Shown in pieces: positions 15,539-23,902 of a DNA stretch of 23,902 nt (position 1 is the stretch's first letter; the number at the start of each line of letters is the position of its first letter). Source of the stretch: Entamoeba histolytica HM-1:IMSS (taxonomy: Eukaryota; Evosea; Mastigamoebida; Endamoebidae); contig NW_001914896.1 of the NCBI RefSeq assembly GCF_000208925.1, forward strand, positions 69,533-93,434, written 5' to 3'. The position numbers were made by a program, and so were the translations under genes. The notes under the pieces are model-generated. The model was given only the letters and a program-made list of their open reading frames with translations. It did not search any database and was not told the DNA's origin.

Positions 15539-16492
15539 TTAGATATTACAACCATGTTCATGAAGAAAAACATCAGTTAATAACCAATATTTCCTTATAG
15601 GCTTTGTCTTTAAAGAAGAAGGAATTGGAGCTGCATTTGTTTTTAGAAGTTCATCTGTTTTGATTGATTTTTGAAAAGACTCCTCATTTATTTTATTTTG
15701 TTTTTTCTTTGAAAAAGGACTTAGTGCTGGTGGACTGTCAATGAAGTTTAACAATTCTGACTTACGAAGTTCTCTTATTTCTCGTGTTTCATGAAAATAA
15801 GGAACACCAAAACTAGAAAAAATATATTCTAGTAAAGGAAAGTGTGGGTTTAGAACAACAACTTCTCTAGTATGTTTATCAATTAGCTTTAGTTCTCTAA
15901 AATTATCAACAAAGTTACATAAAGCTCTATGTAATAAAGATGCTATAGAATTAATTAATTCTTTGTTTAAAGTTTTTCCTGCTAATTTCACAGAATTAAA
16001 TCCCTTTTTTTTAATTGTTAATAATGTTCGTTTTGAATTTACTACTTCAAATGAAACTTCATTTTTTCCAATTTCTTCTGCTACGTTCATCATTTTATTA
16101 AACATAGCACATCGTGCACTTTTTGCTTTATGACGAAAAGAAATTCGTGTAATATCTTTTGGTGAAGGGTCAGAGAGAACAGTTGAAGGTAATGCCGCTT
16201 GTTTTTTTTCAAATTCTTCTACAATCTTATCAATATCATTTGATGTTACTGTTATTGGACCACGAATTTCTGCAACATCAAAATACTGCATTGATTTAGT
16301 TGCTGTCCTTTTTCTTTTATGAATAATTATTGTACACCCAACCCAATTTAATACACCAATAACAAATGCTGTTAGTAATGCTGTTTTTGTATTTTCTTTT
16401 TGTTTTAATAATTTATTTTGTAAAGTAAGTGAAGTAAATTCTTTTACTGAAGAAGAAGAAGGACATGAACAACTTGATGAATTGTTTGACAT
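15539..16492 (-). CDS. Unrecognised one-helix membrane protein, 317 residues
   Basis: I do not recognise this protein. It begins with a short Ser/Cys-rich head (1-16), has one clear transmembrane helix at about 36-57 (ALLTAFVIGVLNWVGCTIII), followed at once by the basic HKRKR. The positive charges after the helix suggest an N-out, C-in topology or a signal anchor. The rest (about 70-317) is soluble and mixed, with a compact-looking region at 110-250 (SFEVVNSKRTLLTIKKKGF, FVDNFRELKLIDKHTREVVVLNPHFPLLEYIFSSFG in pieces) and a Lys/Ser-rich tail. It has no enzymatic motif. The full-length frame, the ordered composition and the ATG at 16492 support a real gene. It converges on the ABHD17-like gene with 38 bases between stops and is divergent from NSF. 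Confidence 0.65.
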   Translation of the reverse strand: MSNNSSSCSCPSSSSVKEFTSLTLQNKLLKQKENTKTALLTAFVIGVLNWVGCTIIIHKRKRTATKSMQYFDVAEIRGPITVTSNDIDKIVEEFEKKQAALPSTVLSDPSPKDITRISFRHKAKSARCAMFNKMMNVAEEIGKNEVSFEVVNSKRTLLTIKKKGFNSVKLAGKTLNKELINSIASLLHRALCNFVDNFRELKLIDKHTREVVVLNPHFPLLEYIFSSFGVPYFHETREIRELRKSELLNFIDSPPALSPFSKKKQNKINEESFQKSIKTDELLKTNAAPIPSSLKTKPIRKYWLLTDVFLHEHGCNI

Positions 16493-16782
16493 CTTGAGTT
16501 TTATTTTTAAGTTCTTATGAATAAACTTTTATAATTTTTTAATGGGGTTTTTATAATTTTATAGTACAGTAATAATTTTTATTATTAAAAAACTATATTT
16601 AATATCAAACAGTAAAACTCATGAGTTTTGTAAAATCAAAGCATTTTGTTTTATATAACACAAACTAGTTAATAATACAAAATGTCACAAAAAGAAAGAA
16701 CTTTTCAATTGGTGAGGATTTTTATTAAAAAGTTTTTTTAAGAACACTTGAAAATAAAGAGAACTTAAAAATATAAGAGACA

Positions 16783-18993
16783 ATGACAATGGCATTACAA
16801 GTAGGTCAATTTGATATTAAAAACATAAAATATACATTAACAAATAAAGTATACTTCAACACTAATGATTATAAGTCATTTGAACAACCAGAATATGTTA
16901 AAATAGATAATTTTGTATATACTGCTACTAGTCTTGACATAGTTGAACAAGGAAAGTTATATCTAAGTAAAGTACAACGAACAGATTTGAATTTAGGATT
17001 AAATGAACAAGTAAAAATAACTAAATTTGAACCTAACCAAACTCAACGATGTACTTCTTATTTAAGAATTGATATTGGATTCTTCAATAGACCAACACAA
17101 ATAGAAATTGATGCTGAGGATATTAGAAAATTAATTAAAAATGATTTTAATAAACAAATGGTAACTCAAAATCAATCATTAGTATTAACAGTTAAAGGAG
17201 TTCCATTTTTATTAAAATTTGTTGAAATTCAATTGGTTGGAGCTAAAGGAGAAATTATTGAAAACGCTGATCGAGGACTTATTCATGAAAAAATAATGAA
17301 TATCGATATTTCTAAACTTGGTAGAGATGGTGGATTACTTACTATTAATGGTGGAATGACTCAAGGCACTTTATTTACTAAAAATTTTAATCCAGAAGGA
17401 ATGGGAGTTGGTGGACTTGACAAAGAATTTACAGATATTCTAAGAAGAGCATTTATGTCTCGTATGTTTCCATCAGAAACTATTAAAAAATTAGGTATTA
17501 AACATGTTAAAGGAATTTTGTTATATGGACCACCAGGATGTGGAAAAACTTTAATGGCAAGACAAATAGGTAAAATGGTTTCATCTGTTGAACCTAAATT
17601 AGTTGAAGGTCCATCCATTCTTAATAAATATGTCGGAGAGTCAGAAGCTAATATCAGAAACTTATTTGCAGAGGCTGAGGCTGAACAGAATCAAAGAGGA
17701 GATGATAGTCAACTCCACATTATTATTCTTGATGAATTAGATGCTATTTGTAAACAAAGAGGAAGTCGTAATGATTCTACTGGAGTATCTGATACTATTG
17801 TCAACCAATTATTAAGTAAGATTGATGGAGTTAATGCATTAAATAATATTCTTGTTATTGGAATGACTAATAGAATGGATATGTTAGACGATGCTTTATT
17901 AAGACCAGGAAGACTTGAAGTTCAAATTGAAATTGGACTACCAGATGAACATGGTAGAGTTCAAATTTTAAATATTCACACAAAAAAAATGAGAGAAAAT
18001 CATATGTTAGATTCTAATGTTTCTATTGAAGAATTAGCTAAACAAACAAAGAACTTTTCTGGTGCTGAATTGGAAGGATTAGTTATTTCTGCTTCATCAT
18101 TTGCTATGAAGGAAAATTTTGATATGGAGAAATGTAAACCAAGGAATGATAAATTTGTTGTTAAAAGAGAACATTTTGATATGGCATTAGGAGAAATGAA
18201 ACCTGCTTTTGGTGTTGACAAAGATGACCAAATTCCTACACTTCCTAATCCAATGTTAGTTTATTCATCTGCACAAATGCATGTTAGAGAAATGTTAAAA
18301 GATTCTGTTCAACAATTAAGTACTTCTACAGTTACTAATAAAATTGCAGTTATGATTGGTGGTAAACATGGTAGTGGTAAAACTGCTCTTGCTGTAGAAG
18401 CAGCTAAACAAAGTGGATTTCCATTTATTAAAGTATTATCTGCAGAACAATTAGTTGGATATCCTGATGTTATGAAATGTTCTAAAATTGCTAAAGTATT
18501 TACTGACGCATATAGATCAACTCAAAGTGTTATTATTATTGATGACTTAGAAAGAGTACTAGAATATACTCCATTTGGACCACGTTTTGATAACACTGTT
18601 TTACATTTATTATTAGCCTATATTCGTAAACCAGTTCCTACTGGAAAGAAGTTATATATATTATCTACTACGTGTCTTGCACCTGATGTTTTAAGAAACT
18701 TAGATGTTTGGGAAGCTTTTACTCAACATATGCACCTTCCAATTGTTACAGGATGTGAACAATTAAAAACTATTGCACGTACAAGTGGAATGGATAGTAA
18801 TATTGACGAATTGGGATGGGTTGATGTGATGAACCAATTCCAAAATAAAGAAATTGCAATTCAAAATGCCTTATTATTATTAGAAAATTTCAAAGGAAAG
18901 TCATATGACTCTAAAGAATTTACTATGTTAATGAATACTTATTGTTCAGAAGAAATAGATCCATGGGATTCAATTGCTTATATGCAAGCTTAA
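16783..18993 (+). CDS. NSF: Vesicle-fusing ATPase NSF/Sec18
   Basis: This 736-residue AAA+ ATPase takes apart SNARE complexes, with alpha-SNAP as adaptor, after membrane fusion. The N domain (about 1-205) binds SNAP. D1 (about 206-480) has Walker A GPPGCGKT (249-256), Walker B IIILDELD (313-320) and the second region of homology with arginines in LLRPGRLE (372-379); it provides the force. D2 (about 485-736) has Walker A GGKHGSGKT (526-534) and the NSF-type Walker B IIIDDLERVLEY (584-595), and holds the hexamer together. Length and domain order match animal and yeast NSF. Two in-frame ATGs lie close together (16783 and 16789); the first is taken here. A GAACTT motif at 16761-16766 may be its GAAC element. 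Confidence 0.96.
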   Translation: MTMALQVGQFDIKNIKYTLTNKVYFNTNDYKSFEQPEYVKIDNFVYTATSLDIVEQGKLYLSKVQRTDLNLGLNEQVKITKFEPNQTQRCTSYLRIDIGFFNRPTQIEIDAEDIRKLIKNDFNKQMVTQNQSLVLTVKGVPFLLKFVEIQLVGAKGEIIENADRGLIHEKIMNIDISKLGRDGGLLTINGGMTQGTLFTKNFNPEGMGVGGLDKEFTDILRRAFMSRMFPSETIKKLGIKHVKGILLYGPPGCGKTLMARQIGKMVSSVEPKLVEGPSILNKYVGESEANIRNLFAEAEAEQNQRGDDSQLHIIILDELDAICKQRGSRNDSTGVSDTIVNQLLSKIDGVNALNNILVIGMTNRMDMLDDALLRPGRLEVQIEIGLPDEHGRVQILNIHTKKMRENHMLDSNVSIEELAKQTKNFSGAELEGLVISASSFAMKENFDMEKCKPRNDKFVVKREHFDMALGEMKPAFGVDKDDQIPTLPNPMLVYSSAQMHVREMLKDSVQQLSTSTVTNKIAVMIGGKHGSGKTALAVEAAKQSGFPFIKVLSAEQLVGYPDVMKCSKIAKVFTDAYRSTQSVIIIDDLERVLEYTPFGPRFDNTVLHLLLAYIRKPVPTGKKLYILSTTCLAPDVLRNLDVWEAFTQHMHLPIVTGCEQLKTIARTSGMDSNIDELGWVDVMNQFQNKEIAIQNALLLLENFKGKSYDSKEFTMLMNTYCSEEIDPWDSIAYMQA

Positions 18994-19139
18994 AAACAAC
19001 TAATACTTTTTTGAATTATTATTATTTATATTTTAACTATAGTTTTAAATCCATTTTTAAATAAAAGATGAAATGAATAAAAGAAATAACAATTAATTAA
19101 GTATTGAGAAAATTAGTTTGGATTGTTCTTGATTTAATG

Positions 19140-22015
19140 GAGATGATTCCTGTTTATGAATCTTTTTATTACTTCCTCAAATTATATTTGTTTGTAATAC
19201 GTTCAATCTTTCATGACATTTATCACGTTTGTTATCATTAAATTTTAATTTTTAATATTGTTTATTTCTTTATTTAATTGAATACTTTCTGAATATATCA
19301 TTCATTTGTTTCATTTTATTATTTCTTATTTGTTTTATTGTTGTACACTTCTTTCTTTTCTTCTTTTATCTCTCATTTAACATTATATTTTACTTCATTA
19401 TTCTTGTCATGCATTCTTTTATCTTTGTTTTATCTTTGTTTATTTTTATATTGTTTCATTCAATATTTCTATTGACTTTCTTAACATTGAATTTTATTTC
19501 ATTTATTGTGTTAGTGGAAATATTGTATTTTTTATATCTTTTATTCTTCATGTCGTTTTCTTTGTTTTTCAATTTGTCTTTATTTTCATCACTTCTCTTT
19601 ATTATATTATTTCATTGTTTCTATGCTATTATCATTGTTTCTATATTGCATATTGTGTTTCTTCTTTATGTTTTTTTCTTGTTAAATTCATTCATTTAAT
19701 TTCAATTGTTTCGGTTTATTTCTTTTTATTGATTTTCTTTATTCATTCATTCATCATCTTTTTATATTTTAGATATTTTATTCTTTCTATTCTTTGAATT
19801 TCATTTTCTTCTTTTTTTCTTCTTTTATTTTTCTTTTATACTCTTGTTCATTTTTATTTTGTATATTTTTATTTCTTGTTTTATTTGATTCTCTTGTTTT
19901 CTTGATATATTTTGTATTTCTTCATTTTATCTCACTTATTTTAAAGATGGATTTAATTACAATTTGATTTCTTCTTATCTTCTTCATTTTCATCATTTCT
20001 CATGTTATAACTCATTTATTATTTTTGGTTATTAATTCATTTGTTTCTTTTCTTTGATTTTATTCTTTATTGGGTGTAATTTTCTTTGTTTGATTGTTGT
20101 TGTATTAAAATATTCTTCATTATTTCTTCACTTATTTCAATTTTGTTGTTTCATATTTGTTTTATATTCTACTTGTTTTCGATTATATCGTTCATTCGTT
20201 ATTCTATCATTCTGTATTGTATGTCTCATTTTATGATTATTTGCATTTGGATTATTTGCATTATTGTTTGTCACTTTTATTATATTTGCTTCTTATCTTA
20301 TTTCTTATGTATTTTTATTGCTCTATTATTTTCATTCATTTATATCATTTATTATTCTATTTCGTTGTTTTGTTTCTTGTTGAATTATTATCTCTTCTTT
20401 TTGTTATTCTGTATTTGCTTCATTTCTTCTATTTATCATTCTATCTTTTTCATATTCTAGTTTTATTCATCTTCTTACTTTTCGTATTCTCTTTATTCTT
20501 TCCATGCTTATCACACATGTTATTCTTCTCTATTTCTTTGTATTTTCTTTGTTATTAAATTGTTATTACAACTTGTTGGTTTGTTATTATTTGTTTTTGT
20601 GTCTCTTTTTCTTTTGTGTATTGTTTATTTCTTCTCTTGTTCTTTCTGTTTTTCTTAATTTTATTTGCAATTTGTTGATATTCAGAGTTTTGGTTAATCT
20701 TCTTCTTTTCATTCATCATTTCTCTCATTTAACTCAGAGACTTTGATAACACTTAATTATTTTATTTTTCATTCTTTCTTCTTTCGATTTTATTTGTTTT
20801 ACATTTTATTTCTATATTTCTTCGTGTATCTTTCATTTTTCATTCATTAAAATTAGATTGTTTCTTTTGTATTTTCTGTTTCTCATTTTCCTTTCTAATT
20901 ATGTCTTTTGTTTTTCATTCATTTCATTCCAGTTGTTTTGTTCTTCTTCTATTTCCTTCATTTGTTATTCGTTAATCTTTTCTTCCATTTCTTGATTAGA
21001 TTTTGAAGTGTGTTATTTTCTTCTTCTTTGTTTTTATCTGTGTTTTTCTTTGTTTTTCTTTCTCTTTCTTATTCCATTTTCATTGTATTTCATTTACTAT
21101 TATACCATTATTCAATTGAATGATATTGATATTCATTTATCTGATAATGAAATTCTATGTTTTTTTTTTCTTTACAACACACAACACCATTACTCAATAA
21201 TCATTGTAATAACCATTTGTTATATATCCTACATTAGAAAAGATTCTTAATAAAACACAATATGTAAAAAGAAGATAAAAATGATATTATTTATTTTCTA
21301 TTATTCTTTATTCAAATGTGAATAATCATTTCTTTATACTTTAATATTGTTTATTCTTCTTTTATTATTTAGTTTTTCATTAATGAGAATGTTGATTTTC
21401 TATTCTTCATTCTTTTATTTAAATTGCTTTCTGTTTATTTTTCATCATTTTATCTATTCTCATTGAATTATCATTTCTTTATTTCTTATTTTATGAATGA
21501 ATATATCATTATTATTATCATTATATTATTATGTATAATTTCATTTATTATTATTATCATCATTTATATCTTTTTATTTTATTATAATTCTTTCTTGTTA
21601 TTTTATTTCATTCTTTCTATTATTATTTATTATATTTCTTATTAAATTACTTCATCATATTCAATTATTTGATTTTTCATTATTTGATTTTGTATTAATG
21701 TTTGTGTGTTGTTTCTGATTTACACTGGAAAAGAGTCTAAATAAACAGAAAAATTAGTTAATTAAGTGTTAATAGATTTTTCATTTATTCTTCCTAGTTT
21801 AGCGGAGACTAATCCCTGAGCTGTTTAAAAAAGAGTAATCTTTTTCTTTAACTTATCATTTATGTTTTTCTTGCAAATTGAGAAAATCACTTCTTTGCTT
21901 TATTTCTTCTTATTAATGTCTTCTCATCCTTCTTCTGCTTATTCCTTCTTTTTAACCTTTTGTTTATTTTCTGTCTTAATTTTAAACATTTTCTTTTTCC
22001 TTTTTTCTTTATTTT
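19140..22015. repeat. Long T-rich, low-complexity tract
   Basis: From about 19.2 to 21.7 kb the plus strand is strikingly T-rich with C as the second partner: in 20041-20100 I count 40 T and 6 A. The text is built from recurring words such as TTTCTT, TTCATT, TTTATT and ATTCATTCATTC without a fixed repeat unit. The many long open frames on this strand are a by-product (Phe, Leu, Ser, Tyr, Ile codons without stops) and not genes. The bias weakens around 21.2-21.3 kb, where short A-rich pieces appear, and resumes after. A GC-richer piece near 21800 (GGAGACTAATCCCTGAGC) stands out. Confidence 0.7.
21665..21720 (+). repeat. Inverted repeat, left arm
   Basis: These 56 bases match the reverse complement of 23806-23861 at 53 positions. 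Weaker similarity continues leftward to at least about 21620, corresponding to 23862-23902 at the window edge. On the inner side the match stops abruptly at CTGATT. Confidence 0.8.
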
Positions 22016-22131
22016 ATGAGAGAAGAGACTATTTCATTCCCATTATATTATTATGTTTAATTTTCTTTTAGCCTTACCCACACTTTAGTACTTCCTTATA
22101 TTTCAACATCTAATATTTCATCATAATATCT
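22016..22131. repeat. Dispersed repeat, copy B
   Basis: This is the shorter copy of the repeat seen at 3821-4001: 66 of 70 bases match in the first block (22016-22085), and 35 of 35 in the second (22097-22131). The middle segment present in copy A is missing here. It lies inside the interval bracketed by the inverted repeat and about 370 bases upstream of the TLDc pseudogene. The sequence before it is T-rich. Confidence 0.7.
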
Positions 22132-22450
22132 TGGAGTTTAAATAAAAATAATTGATAGAATTAATATTGATAAAACATGACAATTCAAATAACAAAAGAT
22201 GAAATAAAAATAAAACAAAATTGAATTTTCTTCTCTTCAATTTTTTTTGTTATTTAAAAAAAAAAATGAAAAATACTAAAAATAAAATAAGCTAATTATA
22301 GAAAATAACATTATTATAATTTTATTATTATTATATAATTAATATTATTATATATTTATTGTTATTCTAAAAATGATAAAAATAACATTTATTTAAAATA
22401 GAATGATGATAAAAATAATAATTGACATGATGTTAATAACGTGTATTAAC

Positions 22451-22475
22451 TATTTAAACATCCATATTTTGAACT
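22451..22475 (+). promoter_or_regulatory. Core promoter of the TLDc gene
   Basis: TATTTAAAC (22451-22459) matches the Entamoeba TATA-like box GTATTTAAA(G/C) except for the first base, and TTTGAACT (22468-22475) resembles the GAAC element. The ATG follows at 22499. Order and spacing fit, so the broken gene may still be transcribed. Confidence 0.5.
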
Positions 22476-22498
22476 TATAAATATCAAATTAAATTAAA

Positions 22499-23020
22499 AT
22501 GGAAGAGGTTTATATTAAACAAATAGAAGAATGGACAAATAGAAAAGTAGGAAATATACTATTTGATTCAGATAAAGATGATTGGAATGTTAATAAATCA
22601 GTATTTGATCAAAGAATAATGAATAAAGAACATATAATAATTATTATTGAAGATGAAGAAGGAAATAAATTTGGAGGATATGTTAATTCTAAAATTGATG
22701 AAGTTGATGATTGTATATATGATCCATATGCATTTGTATTTTCATTAGAATCAAATTGAAGAATAAAAGGAATGAAGAAATTTGATATTGAATATCCACA
22801 ATATGCATTTTATTTATATAAACAATCATGTGATTGTTTGTTTAAATTTGGATGTGGATATGGAAGTGATAGTCGTGTTTTTAAAGAAAATTATAAAACA
22901 CAATCATATTGTTATCAACAAGATGTATTTTCATATAAAGGAATATCAAATGCACTTTGTGGAAAAGAATATCCAAACAGTTTCACACCAACACGAATCA
23001 TAGTAATTGAAATGAAATGA
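22499..23020 (+). pseudogene. TLDc-domain gene broken by one in-frame TGA
   Basis: Two frames of 86 and 82 residues lie in the same phase and are separated only by a TGA at 22757-22759 and four codons. Read together they form one TLDc-like protein of the large Entamoeba family: WTNRKVGNILFDSDKDDWNV near the start, a middle FGGYVNSKID and FVFSLESN, then KGMKKFDIEYPQYAFYLY and a C-terminal QSYCYQQD...YKGISNALCGKE...PTRIIVIEM. At the TGA position relatives, as I recall them, have Gly, and GGA to TGA is a one-base change. TLDc proteins are linked to oxidative-stress responses and V-ATPase regulation in other eukaryotes; the Entamoeba members are little studied. With an intact promoter and no other damage the break is recent, or it is a sequencing error. 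A short 86-residue product or stop-codon readthrough are alternatives. Confidence 0.78.
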
Positions 23021-23087
23021 TTCAATCTTGTTTAATTGAAAATGAAATAAAAAAGAATAAAAACAAATCAATGAAGAATATGAACAG

Positions 23088-23119
23088 CCATTTCATTCAT
23101 CTGCCAATGAATGAAATGG
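23088..23119. repeat. Perfect 13-base hairpin
   Basis: CCATTTCATTCAT (23088-23100) is an exact inverted copy of 23107-23119 around the six-base loop CTGCCA. It lies 68 bases after the stop of the TLDc pseudogene, perhaps in its 3' UTR. Confidence 0.6.
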
Positions 23120-23176
23120 TGAATTAAAAATGGACATAATTCAATGTTGATTTATTTTATTTCATTTGAAATTTTC

Positions 23177-23197
23177 ACACCCAATGAGGGTGTTTTT
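23177..23197. repeat. Short GC-rich hairpin followed by T run
   Basis: ACACCC (23177-23182) pairs with GGGTGT (23188-23193) around a five-base loop, and the right arm runs directly into TTTT. It looks like a bacterial terminator, but in a eukaryotic genome this is more likely a 3' UTR element or chance. Confidence 0.35.
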
Positions 23198-23199
23198 AA

Positions 23200-23805
23200 T
23201 CAATAAGAAAAGAAATAAGAATGAAAGAGAAATAAAATAAATAAACAATTTATTTGTATTATTTCATTGAATTAATTCATTATGAATAAAATGAATAAGA
23301 TAATAAAAATAAGAATAAGAAACAAATAAAGAAATGATAAAATACATCAACATATTTCTTTATTTCTTATTCTTTATTCATTCTTATTTTCTATTTAAAC
23401 AATAATAAACAAAACATAATAAGAAAGATAAATAAGAATAAACACAACATAAAATAAATAAAGAATAATAATAAAATATACAACAAACAAGAATAAACAA
23501 GAAACGACAAATGATAAAAGATGAACTAAATAAAATAACAACAAGAATATAGAAAATAGAATGAAATAGAAATAGAATAAATTAGTGATGTTTAGAAAAG
23601 AGGAATTGACAAAAAGAAGAAATGAATGATGATTATAAAAGATAAAAATAAAATAATAAATATAAAATCAAAACTAAAATAACATAATAATATAATAACA
23701 ATATCATTGATTTTATCTTATTTTATTCTTATTTTATTTATCTTCTTTCATTATTTTTATTCTTCTATTTTATTAAATGAAAATGAATGAGAAATGAATA
23801 ATGAA
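23200..23805. repeat. A-rich low-complexity tract
   Basis: The plus strand is A-rich here (42 A and 10 T in 23401-23460), the mirror image of the T-rich tract on the other side of the TLDc pseudogene. It contains the same kind of words in reverse complement (AATAAAGAAATAAG, GAATGAATGA). Within it an imperfect hairpin pairs 23312-23335 with 23354-23373 around an 18-base loop with a four-base bulge. No gene is visible. Confidence 0.6.
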
Positions 23806-23861
23806 AATCAGCAACAACACACAAACATTAATATAAAATCAAATAATGAAATATCAAATAA
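23806..23861 (-). repeat. Inverted repeat, right arm
   Basis: Reverse complement of 21665-21720 with three mismatches over 56 bases. Weaker similarity goes on through 23902, so the arm seems to extend past the window. A 7-base hairpin (ATCAAAT/ATTTGAT, 23853-23869) overlaps its outer end. Confidence 0.8.
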
Positions 23862-23902
23862 TATTTGATTATGGTGATGTATGTTGTGAGATATTATTCA
23901 TT

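Noticed and set aside
19409..22071. Many plus-strand open frames rich in Phe, Leu, Ser, Ile and Tyr, looking like membrane proteins
   Set aside because: They overlap in several frames at once and follow directly from the T-rich composition, which lacks A-containing stop codons. There is no promoter, no conserved motif and no normal amino-acid mix.
23177..23197. Bacterial rho-independent terminator
   Set aside because: All surrounding genes are eukaryotic, and the stem has only six pairs.
19140..23902. CRISPR array or tandem satellite in the low-complexity tracts
   Set aside because: The words recur irregularly; there is no constant unit and no regularly spaced unique spacers.

Overview
The window looks like nuclear DNA of an Entamoeba, probably of the E. 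histolytica/dispar/nuttalli group; the species is inferred. The evidence is very high A+T content, compact and mostly intronless genes with short intergenic gaps, one short intron with the Entamoeba donor GTTTGTT and a TAG acceptor, core-promoter motifs resembling the Entamoeba TATTTAAAC box and the GAAC element, an Entamoeba-style TLDc gene, and a class I hybrid-cluster protein of the kind found in anaerobic protists. Nothing suggests a virus, plasmid or bacterial chromosome.

Bases 1-4179: an AT-rich left flank with no firm gene except a minus-strand gene (1485-2717) for a homologue of the Dictyostelium 34-kDa actin-bundling protein. The gap after it holds a GC-richer inverted repeat (3233-3312) and a dispersed repeat (3821-4001) that recurs near 22 kb. 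Bases 4180-6517: an orphan 121-residue ORF, a PP7-like Ser/Thr phosphatase on the minus strand (true ATG at 5717) and a divergent two-exon gene for a small type I membrane protein. Its second exon carries the transmembrane segment and is lost if the intron is overlooked. Bases 6737-12169: coatomer beta-prime and hybrid-cluster protein, separated by 1.4 kb of apparently empty AT-rich DNA.

Bases 12741-18993: a TGS-uridine kinase fusion (minus), an ABHD17-like depalmitoylase (plus), an unrecognised one-helix membrane protein (minus) and NSF (plus), with alternating orientation and gaps down to 38 bp. Bases 18994-23902: a long, strongly T-rich low-complexity tract, the second copy of the dispersed repeat, a TLDc gene broken by one in-frame TGA, then an A-rich tract. 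A 56-bp inverted repeat (53/56 identical) at 21665-21720 and 23806-23861 brackets the repeat copy and the TLDc pseudogene, and the match seems to run past the right edge of the window.

There is no operon logic here. The common theme is secretory traffic and membranes (COPI coat, NSF, a lumenal type I protein, a lipid-anchored thioesterase), with one actin regulator and one anaerobic nitrogen-stress enzyme. I found no convincing new multi-gene system. The most unusual part is the 19-24 kb region, with its strand-asymmetric composition, inverted repeat, dispersed repeat and freshly broken gene.
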